Source: an uncultured Alphaproteobacteria bacterium (GTDB lineage: Bacteria; Pseudomonadota; Alphaproteobacteria; Rhodobacterales; Rhodobacteraceae). From it: DNA of 64,000 nucleotides. Under the pieces are notes generated by a model that saw nothing but the letters and a program-made list of their open reading frames with translations, searched no databases and was not told where the DNA came from. A program made the translations under genes and the position numbers. The stretch is taken from assembly GCA_902530595.1 (NCBI GenBank), contig CACAAX010000001.1, forward strand, positions 1 through 64,000, given 5' to 3'. This document shows, one piece after another, positions 8,656 through 16,261 of the stretch; the first letter of the stretch is position 1; the number at the start of each line of letters is the position of its first letter.

Positions 8656-9386
8656 AGAAATAGTTTCACTTTTTCTGGATTATTTTTTTTCAAATATTCA
8701 AGAGCTTTTTCCGCCAAGAAAAGATCAAACTCATCATGAATATCTATTGATGTTTCAAAATTATTGTTAATTATTATTTCAACGTTATTCCCTATTCTTC
8801 TTCCACTACGCCACAAATAAGATCTAGAAGCACACGCCAGTCCTGTATCTTCTCTATATATTGGCTCTTTCTCCTGTCTGCTCGAATAAACATTCATTTT
8901 TTCAGAAACTCTCTTCAATTTCCCGTTCTTATCTCTATGCCAGAAATTTTTATGAGTTGGGTGTGCAGCAAAAACTGATTCCAGGGCATTATTATCCTCT
9001 AATTTCTCTATAGCATCAGTAAGCCAATTGGTATCTCTGAAAATGTCTGTGCAGGTTAGAAAAACACATATATCAAAGTTTTGTTTTGTATGCTTTTCAA
9101 ATTTATCTAATGCATCTCTTAAAGTTGCTTCAGTAGTCGTATTATCTTGGGATAAATTAGATGGTCTTAAAGAAGGAACTTGAGCTCCATATAATTTTGC
9201 TTGTATAGCAATCTCCTTGCTATCTGTAGTTACTATTACAGTATCTATCCTCTTACAGTTAGTAGCCGCGATAATCGGCCAAGCTATCAGTGGCTTGCCA
9301 TTAAAAAGTCGCAGATTCTTTCCTGGTAATCCCTTAGAACCTCCTCTAGCGGGAATGATGCAAATAGTTTTCAACTTATCTTTCAT
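8652..9386 (-). CDS. CMP-sugar synthetase-like cytidylyltransferase (NeuA/KdsB-type acidic sugar activation)
   Basis: The 244-residue protein has a complete nucleotide-binding loop, IIPARGGSKGLPGKN at 10-24, as in CMP-sialic acid synthetases. VTTDS (52-56) and a C-terminal IDIHDEFD (214-221) give the expected acidic metal-binding residues. The sugar-side motif, normally Q-P-T-S-P-L-R, reads L-T-C-T-D-I-F-R (110-117), so only the Thr and Arg are kept. It should activate a 3-deoxy-ulosonic acid with CTP to a CMP-sugar. It is the first gene of a five-gene minus-strand operon and is preceded by a 260-base gap that probably carries the promoter. Whether the sugar is a sialic, legionaminic or novel heptulosonic acid cannot be told, but no NeuB or NeuC is in the window. 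Confidence 0.8.
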   Translation of the reverse strand: MKDKLKTICIIPARGGSKGLPGKNLRLFNGKPLIAWPIIAATNCKRIDTVIVTTDSKEIAIQAKLYGAQVPSLRPSNLSQDNTTTEATLRDALDKFEKHTKQNFDICVFLTCTDIFRDTNWLTDAIEKLEDNNALESVFAAHPTHKNFWHRDKNGKLKRVSEKMNVYSSRQEKEPIYREDTGLACASRSYLWRSGRRIGNNVEIIINNNFETSIDIHDEFDLFLAEKALEYLKKNNPEKVKLFL

Positions 9387-9521
9387 GGCTCTATGTTTAT
9401 ATCAAGCAGTTAAAAAACTCAATATCATATGATTGTTTTAGAAATAGCTGTTTCAGTTCGCTTATGTAGCTATCACTTTTTAAAAAATTTTAATAAATTA
9501 CAGTTTAAGAAAATCTATTTT

Positions 9522-9545
9522 GATAGCTGGTTTTTCCTAGCTATC
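9522..9545. other. Inverted repeat in the gap before the CMP-sugar operon
   Basis: GATAGCT at 9522-9528 and AGCTATC at 9539-9545 form a perfect 7-base inverted repeat, extended by a GG/CC pair with a one-base bulge around a T5 loop. It lies between the PMT-like gene (ending at 9647 on the minus strand) and the first CMP-sugar gene (starting at 9386). No T tract follows on either strand, so it is not a convincing intrinsic terminator. It could be an operator or an mRNA hairpin. Confidence 0.3.
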
Positions 9546-9646
9546 TATGATCTAAAAATAGATGGAGTTCATAGTAACAAAAAGAAGATATAATAAATAT
9601 TTATACTGGGCTCTTTAATGAATATTTCATTTTAAAGCGTGAAAGC

Positions 9647-11113
9647 TTATTGTATTTTTTCTATTGATATTACACTGATAGTTCCATATCGACGTACGCC
9701 TCTATAAAAAGGTATGTCAACTTTGTTGGTTATATTGTAGTTGTAGGCCAAAATGTTTTCTGATAAACCACCATGCTCCTTACTGTGAATAATTCGAACA
9801 TCGATTAGCGTAGTAAAATTTTTTTTTGTCAGATCCATATATTTAAAATGATTGGAATTTGGACCGATTACTCCTACGGGATGCTTATAATTAAAAGCTG
9901 AGGTTAGTTGTCCACTGTCATACCAATTAAGTGTTGCTAAAGAAGCTAATTCTTTTTTCTGAAGATTTTTCCTTAGAATGGCTGCGATATGTCCCCAATC
10001 TAGCAGCTCCCTAGTATTATCCCATCTTGGTATTTTCTGATCAAAGTTTCTGGTAATGAAACCTGTTTTTGCATGAATTAAAATACTCGAAATCATGACA
10101 GCGATTACAAAAACACTGGCAGCTTTCAAAGTTATTAGTTGGGGTTTGAATGATTTCATTAAGATAAGTTGGTTTGATGCAAACGGAATTAATAACATCC
10201 ATCCAACCATAGACCAGTGAGAAAAACTGTTATCGGAAAATATAATTAAAATGTTAAAAATAATTATTATTGGTAGAGACAGAAGAATAAGAAATTTTTC
10301 ATTTACACTAATGACGGTTTTACTTTTCATTAAGCTTATAATAATTAAAAAAAAAGTAGTGGGCAGCAACAAAAAAAGTTGCGCAAATAAAGAGTTAATA
10401 ACGTGAATTAGATCAAAGCCGAAGGAGCTTCTGTTCCCATGAAAATTGAAGCTGCTATAGCTATTCTCTATATTCCAAAGAAATACAGGTAGTAACCCGG
10501 ATGTAGAAATTAATAAAGAAATACAAAAGTGTTTTGTGAATAGCACATTTCTTCTCCAAATGATAAAAGCAATGAATAGAGTTATTCCAAAAAGATAAGC
10601 TTGGTATTTTGATAAAAATGCTATTGCTAAAAGTAGGCCCAGTGAAATCCATAAATAGATACTATCCTCCCTATTAAAAATCAGTCTTACTGCTATATAA
10701 GTTGCACCAGCAACAGCGAAATTTAAAGATGCATCGGGTACAACAAAGAAACCCCCAGAGAAGAAGAAAAAAGGAGAAACAAAATATAGAATAGTTGAAG
10801 TGGCTCCAGCTTCCTTTGAATAAAATTTAGAAGTGATCTTATATAGAAAAAAGCTTGTTAATAGACCAAAAGCAATAAAAGGAATCCTAAAAATATAAAA
10901 CTGATATATTTCAAATAAGTGTAAACAATGTGAAACCCACATCATTAATGGGGGATGATCAAAGTAAGAAAGAGAAAAGTATCTACTAATTGTTAATGTA
11001 TAAGCCTCATCGTTAATCAAGGGGATATGCTTTATTACTATGAGTTTTGTCAGGAAAAAAATAATGAACAAAAATATCAGCAAGTGATTTTGATTATTTG
11101 CTTTGCCTTTCAT
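9647..11113 (-). CDS. PMT/ArnT-like integral membrane glycosyltransferase, second copy
   Basis: The 488-residue polytopic protein has Asp35-Glu36 in NDEAYTL and YFDHPPL (50-56), the same catalytic signature as the gene at 2976-4457. I place the start at the ATG at 11113, four bases after the stop of the GtrA-like gene. A longer in-frame start at 11182 would overlap that gene by 65 bases and add a non-family leader. With the DPM1-like and GtrA-like genes just upstream it forms the classic trio: a cytoplasmic enzyme charges undecaprenyl phosphate with a sugar, GtrA helps it across, and this enzyme transfers it in the periplasm. The acceptor is unknown. Confidence 0.8.
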   Translation of the reverse strand: MKGKANNQNHLLIFLFIIFFLTKLIVIKHIPLINDEAYTLTISRYFSLSYFDHPPLMMWVSHCLHLFEIYQFYIFRIPFIAFGLLTSFFLYKITSKFYSKEAGATSTILYFVSPFFFFSGGFFVVPDASLNFAVAGATYIAVRLIFNREDSIYLWISLGLLLAIAFLSKYQAYLFGITLFIAFIIWRRNVLFTKHFCISLLISTSGLLPVFLWNIENSYSSFNFHGNRSSFGFDLIHVINSLFAQLFLLLPTTFFLIIISLMKSKTVISVNEKFLILLSLPIIIIFNILIIFSDNSFSHWSMVGWMLLIPFASNQLILMKSFKPQLITLKAASVFVIAVMISSILIHAKTGFITRNFDQKIPRWDNTRELLDWGHIAAILRKNLQKKELASLATLNWYDSGQLTSAFNYKHPVGVIGPNSNHFKYMDLTKKNFTTLIDVRIIHSKEHGGLSENILAYNYNITNKVDIPFYRGVRRYGTISVISIEKIQ

Positions 11114-11117
11114 TTTA

Positions 11118-11603
11118 TTACTTAGACTTCCAAGTGAAAATAGATGAAAGTGTAAAATTCCAAACAGCTCCGAAGCAAGCACCTATAAAGCTTGATATGA
11201 GCCAATTAGACGAAAAACTAAATATGTAGGTGGCGATAGCAATATTTGTAAACGCGCCCAAAGAACAAATTAGGTAAAAGGAAAACAGTCCTCTAATTAA
11301 GTCTAGGGACTTTAACCTTCGCTCCTGAAATGTAATGATATTATTTAGAAAATAGTTTGATGTCATGGCCGCAATTATTCCAAAGGTTTGAGAAGTAGGA
11401 AACTGATTAATTAATAGCATCACGAGACCAGTAATTAATAATTGGACGAAGATACCACTAAGTCCAACCATGCAGAAAAGTATAAATCTTATGGATACTC
11501 TGCCTTTTAGTATCTGAGACAAAACAAGACCAATTAGCTCCAAGATGGTAAGAAAACTCATTTTGCTTTCGCCCGCAAGTCTATTTTTTAAATCTATAAC
11601 CAA
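11118..11603 (-). CDS. GtrA-family membrane protein, apparently the frameshifted C-terminal half of a DPM1-GtrA fusion
   Basis: The protein has up to 161 residues with four hydrophobic segments, matching GtrA proteins thought to flip polyprenyl-phosphate sugars. The only early start is TTG at 11603, inside the DPM1-like gene (23-base overlap); an ATG lies at 11561. Its first residues, NRLAGESKMS, are exactly what normally follows the R-F-x-x-R segment at the end of a DPM1 catalytic domain. This frame is therefore the continuation of the upstream protein shifted by one base at an A6 run. Either the fusion was split and now relies on coupled re-initiation, or one base is wrong in the assembly. 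Confidence 0.75.
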   Translation of the reverse strand: MVIDLKNRLAGESKMSFLTILELIGLVLSQILKGRVSIRFILFCMVGLSGIFVQLLITGLVMLLINQFPTSQTFGIIAAMTSNYFLNNIITFQERRLKSLDLIRGLFSFYLICSLGAFTNIAIATYIFSFSSNWLISSFIGACFGAVWNFTLSSIFTWKSK

Positions 11604-12213
11604 TCTCTTTAATTTCTAAATTTTTTCCGGATGTTGCTAAAAAGTCTGCCAGCACTTTAAATCCCTGAGTTTGTAAATTTTCTGAACTCTTTAAAAAAGA
11701 TTCTTTTTTTACCATAAAGAAACCTGATAGAGGATCAGTAGACGTTATGTTCAGTACTTTCTTAATTATAAAAGTTGTAGCCTTGCTACCTAATTCTCGT
11801 ATTTTGGAGAAAGCTTTCTCAGAAATTTCTCCTGTCTCTGTAAACCTACTTCCGATAACAATATCCAGTGAATTATTCTTAGAAAATAAATTGATCATAT
11901 CTAAAAGCTTAGTCTCATCATGCTGCAAGTCGCAGTCCATGACCGCAACAATGTCAGCGTTCGCGGCAAATATTCCTTCGATCACAGCTCCAGCCAATCC
12001 CTTTCTTCCAATTCTATGAATAAGGCGAATTTTCGAGGATTTTTTCATACAATCTTTTACTACTGCACTAGTTCCGTCAGGACTATTATCGTCAACAAAT
12101 ATAATTTCATGAGAAATACTCTTTAATACTTTCTTTAACTCTTCCAATATTAAGATAATATTGTCTTTTTCATTATAAGTTGGGATGACGATAGAAAGTG
12201 TAGGCTTACTCAA
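11581..12213 (-). CDS. DPM1-like polyprenyl-phosphate glycosyltransferase (GT2), ends at a probable frameshift
   Basis: The 210-residue GT-A domain has VIPTYNE at 9-15, DDNSPDGT (41-48), DCDLQHD (93-99) with the metal-binding DxD, and a C-terminal EIGYRFKK. The family moves mannose, glucose or similar from a nucleotide sugar to undecaprenyl/dolichyl phosphate on the cytoplasmic face. Related proteins continue R-F-x-x-R-x-x-G-E-S-K and then GtrA helices. Here a TAG stops the frame after the A6 run (plus-strand T run 11584-11589), while the expected continuation lies in the next frame. It is the first gene of a three-gene minus-strand set with GtrA and a PMT-like transferase. Confidence 0.85.
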   Translation of the reverse strand: MSKPTLSIVIPTYNEKDNIILILEELKKVLKSISHEIIFVDDNSPDGTSAVVKDCMKKSSKIRLIHRIGRKGLAGAVIEGIFAANADIVAVMDCDLQHDETKLLDMINLFSKNNSLDIVIGSRFTETGEISEKAFSKIRELGSKATTFIIKKVLNITSTDPLSGFFMVKKESFLKSSENLQTQGFKVLADFLATSGKNLEIKEIGYRFKK

Positions 12214-12300
12214 TTATGTTCTCCTTATTATACTTTTAAAAAATGACAGTATTCTTGTAAATGATAAAATGTTATCATAGATCAATTCTGGAGGTCTGGT

Positions 12301-12807
12301 ATGTGGGGCGGTATATACGCACTGTTATTTTCAATTTCGACTGTATTATCCGATGAAAATCCAGTTAAAAATGGTTTTCCTGAGGGTATGGCTCAGAGTT
12401 ATATTAAAAACTCTTTTTCAGCTGTAGAGTTTCAGAACAAAATCGTCGGTCAAGAGATTCAATATTCTTATTATGAAAGCAAGAAATTTGGCCCTCTTCA
12501 ACGAGGAAGATCAATATCTTTAACAGATAAAGGGGGCCTTTGGGTAGGTTACGGGTTTATTAGAAAAGTAGAGTTAAATCGAGTCCTTAACCTTAATTTC
12601 GATTTTTTTCCAGGATTCTATATGAACAATGACGAAGAAGATTTAGGTGGATGGATAATGTTTAGGTCGGGCATAGAATTGGAGTATACACTAAATAACG
12701 ATTGGAAAATATCCATGGGGTACGATCATAGATCGAGTGGTGATATCTGGGAATATAATCCAGGCATGGAAACAGTTAAAATAAGTATTATAAGAAATAT
12801 CATATAA
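12301..12807 (+). CDS. PagL-like lipid A 3-O-deacylase / acyloxyacyl hydrolase family outer-membrane protein
   Basis: The 168-residue protein has a short hydrophobic N-terminus (about residues 3-16), likely a signal peptide, then alternating beta-strand-like segments ending in IIRNII. The C-terminal motif YDHRSSG with NPGME matches the PagL active site: His143 and Ser145 as the H-x-S pair and Glu157 as the acidic partner. The family is an eight-stranded outer-membrane barrel that removes an ester-linked acyl chain from lipid A. A GGAGG lies about 8 bases before the ATG. It stands alone on the plus strand between two minus-strand glycan operons, consistent with envelope remodelling. Confidence 0.7.
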   Translation: MWGGIYALLFSISTVLSDENPVKNGFPEGMAQSYIKNSFSAVEFQNKIVGQEIQYSYYESKKFGPLQRGRSISLTDKGGLWVGYGFIRKVELNRVLNLNFDFFPGFYMNNDEEDLGGWIMFRSGIELEYTLNNDWKISMGYDHRSSGDIWEYNPGMETVKISIIRNII

Positions 12808-13024
12808 TGCTCAGTATGACAATTATACGATAAAGCAGTTAATTGTATAGCTACATTGAGTGCATCTAACTCATACAAATGTTCGTTTTTATAAATTGAA
12901 ATTAAGGGCTTAATCTATTGGAATACCATAGGACTGTCTTTGATCACTAAAAAAAAGATACTTCAGTGTTCAGGCCTAAGTTGGGAATTTTAAGTGTCGA
13001 TCTTCCAAAAAAAAAGTCAAATAT

Positions 13025-13055
13025 AAAAAAAGGGACAGGTAAGTACCTATCCCTT
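13025..13055 (-). terminator. Intrinsic terminator after the yjbE-like gene
   Basis: Read on the minus strand, GGGATAGGT, a four-base ACTT loop and ACCTGTCCC form a 9-bp stem (one G-U pair, extendable by two A-U pairs), followed at once by seven Us. It begins about 25 bases after the stop of the gene ending at 13079. It is the clearest rho-independent terminator in the window. Confidence 0.85.
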
Positions 13056-13078
13056 CTAAATACTTTAATTAACTTTGC

Positions 13079-13312
13079 TTAAGTCGAGCTAGTGGACTGT
13101 AGCGCAACTATTACTGCTGCTACTGCTGCAGCACCAATTGCTACGGTAGTTGACACGGCTGCTGCTGCTCCAGCTGCTCCGGACGCCGCTGCAGTTGATC
13201 CAGCTGCGCCTGCACTACCGCTTGCTCCGCTTGCCCCTGAAGACTGTGCGAATGATGGCACAGACAACGATAAAACAAAGGCTAATGTTGCTATAATTTT
13301 AAAAATGCGCAT
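13079..13312 (-). CDS. Small secreted Ala/Gly/Ser-rich protein, YjbE/GfcA-like
   Basis: The 77-residue protein has a signal peptide (MRIFK, hydrophobic core, VPSFA then Q; cleavage near residue 22), a low-complexity Ser/Gly/Ala stretch (24-53), a hydrophobic helix (about 54-70) and a polar QSTSST tail. Size, composition and position beside YjbF- and YjbH-like genes match YjbE/GfcA, a small protein of enterobacterial exopolysaccharide or group 4 capsule operons with no settled biochemical role. AGGAG about 8 bases before the ATG is a strong ribosome-binding site, and a strong terminator follows, so high expression is likely. Assignment rests on context and composition. Confidence 0.65.
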   Translation of the reverse strand: MRIFKIIATLAFVLSLSVPSFAQSSGASGASGSAGAAGSTAAASGAAGAAAAVSTTVAIGAAAVAAVIVALQSTSST

Positions 13313-13448
13313 TAGTTAACTCCTACGATTTGCTAGCTTTATTTTTTTATACAATATATTTCGTGTTAATAAAATACATTTTTTTCAATTCTATCTTTTA
13401 TTTTTATAGTTTGCATTGTGTGCTAAAATCGCAACAAGAAAGGTATTT

Positions 13449-14138
13449 TTATATGTTACCTTGGAAAGCATAGTAATTATAGATGTCTATGTACCCATTT
13501 GTCTCGCTGATCCACTGTTGTGATTTAAGCACTATATTCGTGTTTGGTAAAACGTAGTAAATATTGGTGTGCTGTGAAGGACCACTCTTACAAGACTCTG
13601 TGAATTTGGTTGTATTTAATGTCAGATCTAAAAGTGAAAAAGCTATACCTTCTTTATAAGCCATCGTGCATGAAAATTTCATTTCTCTGTATTCATTTTG
13701 TCCATTTAAATACCTATAAGTTTTATGATGGGCTTTTGTAATCTGATTGAATATGGAATTTATACCTTCACTATGCGACTCCATAAGATCCTGCGAATAA
13801 CCCCTAGTGGCTATTAAAATTCCGTTGTCAAAACTGACGCTTAACCCATCAGCGCTGACCCATGTTAGTTTATCATTTTGATTTCCTAGTGCTACCAGAG
13901 TAGCTCTATCTGTGTGATTGGGGGATGACAAAGCAATAATTGGTTGACTGTATTTTGACAACCATTTCTTATTGTATACAGTTTTTGAAGATGGGATTTT
14001 TTTCTCTTCTATGCTTAAGCTTCTTAATAAAATATTCTTGTAAATATTTGTGAAACCGGCTTTTTCATTTTTAAAAATGTCGTCATTCGTGCATGCGAAA
14101 CAAAAGATAAGTATCGTTAGTGAAAGCCATTTTATCAT
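13449..14138 (-). CDS. YjbF/GfcB-family outer-membrane lipoprotein
   Basis: I start at the ATG at 14138, giving 229 residues and an ATGA overlap with the YjbH-like gene; a start six codons upstream is possible. MIKWLSLTILIFCFAC is a lipoprotein signal with Cys16 as the lipidation site. The rest is a soluble periplasmic domain with GLSVSFDNGILIATRGYSQDL, characteristic of YjbF/GfcB lipoproteins of exopolysaccharide operons. The partner YjbG/GfcC, usually found in the E. coli-type operon, is absent here. The role is probably assembly or export of a polysaccharide at the outer membrane; biochemical function is not established for the family. Confidence 0.75.
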   Translation of the reverse strand: MIKWLSLTILIFCFACTNDDIFKNEKAGFTNIYKNILLRSLSIEEKKIPSSKTVYNKKWLSKYSQPIIALSSPNHTDRATLVALGNQNDKLTWVSADGLSVSFDNGILIATRGYSQDLMESHSEGINSIFNQITKAHHKTYRYLNGQNEYREMKFSCTMAYKEGIAFSLLDLTLNTTKFTESCKSGPSQHTNIYYVLPNTNIVLKSQQWISETNGYIDIYNYYAFQGNI

Positions 14139-16261
14139 CTGTAAAATCTTTTCCAATTATCCTTGAAACTTTTTTTTCCATAAATCTTTATACGTTCATA
14201 CAAAAACTTATCATTCTCTAAATATAAACGAGCTCCACCGTCACCACTTATGGGTTTAATAATCGTTTGTCTATATGCTTTTGATTTTTTACCCGTGAAC
14301 CAGCTAAGTGGTGCCTTCAATGTTATACCTTTCTCAAAAGAGCCCTCGCCATAGGTAGAAAACTCGACATCGGTTATTGTAGCATAAGCGCCTATCTCCC
14401 ATCCATTATTGAAAGTTCTAAATAAAGAAAGGGTACCACCATAATCGCCTGCTAAGTACTTGCCAGCATCTAATTTAAAATTCCAGTCACTACTTAAGTC
14501 GTAGTAAAAAGAACCTATTATCGTTGTATAATTAGAGTCAATTAGAGAAAAGTCTCCATACGTATTTCGTTTTTTTACTATTGCAAGGTCTAGACCAAGA
14601 CCGTACGGTTTATTAGTATCTTTCCACACTGTCTCTGACCTTACACCGGCATACATCATTTCCAAATACCCTAAATTCAGTTGGCTATAAATGGTTTTAA
14701 ACGGTTTAAAGTATTGGTCGATAGTCAAGTTGGCTAGATAAGGCTTAGTTCCAATATCCCTGTAATAATACATATAATCTGATCTAACATTAGGCAGACC
14801 TTCTTTGGGACCTCGTTTAATATTGTCTAATCCAGTAATTATTGGTTGTTTGATTGAGCTATTTATTGTCATCGAATTGCGCAATCTGTGGCTTAATTTA
14901 GCTTCCCAACCAATGCTTCCGTTTATAGGGAAATGTGGATCAAACAACATGATATCTATGTCTGGATAAATAGACCATATTGTCTTTTTACCTACAAAAC
15001 CTTGATCTTTACTGATGGTGGGAGAGGGGTTTTTGAAAGTAACCGCTGACCAAAGTTTTTCTGGTCCATCAAACGCTAACTCATTCTCTCTAATTGCATT
15101 TCGCATTATTACAACTTCTGTAACTTTAAAACTTGACTGAAAATCAATTAGTTTCAGTTTGAACACTTGGACTTGCACTGGTACGGTTTTGGAGAGAATT
15201 CTCGTTGCTCGACCTACCATCTGAGCCACATCTAAATAGTTCCTATCTTCAATTTCAACCTCTAGCGTATCTTTTTTAACTATTCTTAGCGTGAGTAAAT
15301 TTATTCCGTCTAGCTCTAATAGGTCTTCGCTTCGACTGAAAATGTCAGGATCCATTGATTGTTGATCCTGCAAAATTATTCTGTCGTCAAGTAGAGGCAT
15401 AGGAGCTGTTTCAATTCCACTTTTGTAAGGACTATTTCTGGGATTTAAAGTTAAAACTCCTGAAAGACCAAAGGTTTCTCCATGCATTAGTTTACCCATC
15501 AGAGAAAAATCTGGTGCTACCAAATATTTAACGGCGAAATTTAGATCATTCCGCCGTTTAATCCCCTTAGAGCTTGAAACCTCCATATCATAATCATCTG
15601 AAGACATTTCAGCAATAATTTCGAACCTTGGACTTAAACTATAAGACAAAGCGAAAAAGGGAGAGTTAGTACCAGAAAAAAAATGATCAGTGTGTATTGT
15701 TCCACCAAAACCAATTGATCTAGAAACGCGTTCATTTCCAATACCAAAAATATTTGGCTGATTATTCTTGCCAGACAATCTACCCCACCCTAGTCCACCG
15801 GAAAGCTTTACATCTTTGGTAATATTTTTTGTGGCAACTAAGTACTCGCCGGTGTATAGACCTGTACCGATAAAGTCACGCAAACCAATTGCCACTGAAG
15901 GAAAATACTTCGTTTGTCTATTCAACAAATAGTGAAAATCAAAGCTTCTATCCCAAAAGTATCCGTCGTAATCACCCAAAGCACTCGGTATTCTTGAATA
16001 TCTGAAGCTTAAAGTGATGCCATTAGTTATCTGAAAAGATAGGGTAGTTCTAATTGTGCCACCAAAAACAGAGGATGAAACTGAAAACTGGCCCTCAGGA
16101 AATACTTCAGCAGTAGGAGTGTCAATATTCCCTGGCATACCATAAGTGTTATGCATTCTCGGAGTTTCATAAACCTCTTCTGAGGCGCTGACTTCATTAA
16201 TACTTGTTAAGAGGAACGAGATAAGAAAGTTTAGAAAGATACAAATCGGATATCTAATCAA
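14135..16261 (-). CDS. YjbH/GfcD-family outer-membrane exopolysaccharide protein
   Basis: The 708-residue protein is close in length to E. coli YjbH. After a signal peptide (residues 1 to about 27, ending VSA) comes the family block YETPRMHNTYGMPGNIDTPTAEVFPEGQF (31-59), then many beta-strand-like segments consistent with a large outer-membrane barrel. The only plausible start is TTG at 16261: an in-frame TGA, the uppS stop, sits directly upstream, so stop and start touch (TGATTG). An AGGTGA just inside uppS can act as ribosome-binding site. This makes yjbH translation depend on uppS. It heads a uppS-yjbH-yjbF-yjbE order. Confidence 0.8.
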   Translation of the reverse strand: MIRYPICIFLNFLISFLLTSINEVSASEEVYETPRMHNTYGMPGNIDTPTAEVFPEGQFSVSSSVFGGTIRTTLSFQITNGITLSFRYSRIPSALGDYDGYFWDRSFDFHYLLNRQTKYFPSVAIGLRDFIGTGLYTGEYLVATKNITKDVKLSGGLGWGRLSGKNNQPNIFGIGNERVSRSIGFGGTIHTDHFFSGTNSPFFALSYSLSPRFEIIAEMSSDDYDMEVSSSKGIKRRNDLNFAVKYLVAPDFSLMGKLMHGETFGLSGVLTLNPRNSPYKSGIETAPMPLLDDRIILQDQQSMDPDIFSRSEDLLELDGINLLTLRIVKKDTLEVEIEDRNYLDVAQMVGRATRILSKTVPVQVQVFKLKLIDFQSSFKVTEVVIMRNAIRENELAFDGPEKLWSAVTFKNPSPTISKDQGFVGKKTIWSIYPDIDIMLFDPHFPINGSIGWEAKLSHRLRNSMTINSSIKQPIITGLDNIKRGPKEGLPNVRSDYMYYYRDIGTKPYLANLTIDQYFKPFKTIYSQLNLGYLEMMYAGVRSETVWKDTNKPYGLGLDLAIVKKRNTYGDFSLIDSNYTTIIGSFYYDLSSDWNFKLDAGKYLAGDYGGTLSLFRTFNNGWEIGAYATITDVEFSTYGEGSFEKGITLKAPLSWFTGKKSKAYRQTIIKPISGDGGARLYLENDKFLYERIKIYGKKSFKDNWKRFYR

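Noticed and set aside
11118..11182. Longer N-terminus for the PMT-like gene starting at 11182
   Set aside because: It would be an out-of-frame reading of the end of the GtrA-like gene; the ATG at 11113 just after the GtrA stop gives the family-like start.
1..12213. A mobile element or genomic island boundary around the glycan region
   Set aside because: No transposase, integrase, terminal repeats or tRNA attachment site seen here; the only tRNA is at 36.3 kb in housekeeping DNA.
13092..13319. Plus-strand Ala/Pro-rich open frame of 75 codons
   Set aside because: It is the antisense of the yjbE-like gene; GCT/GCC-rich codons read as Ala/Pro on the other strand. No ribosome site.
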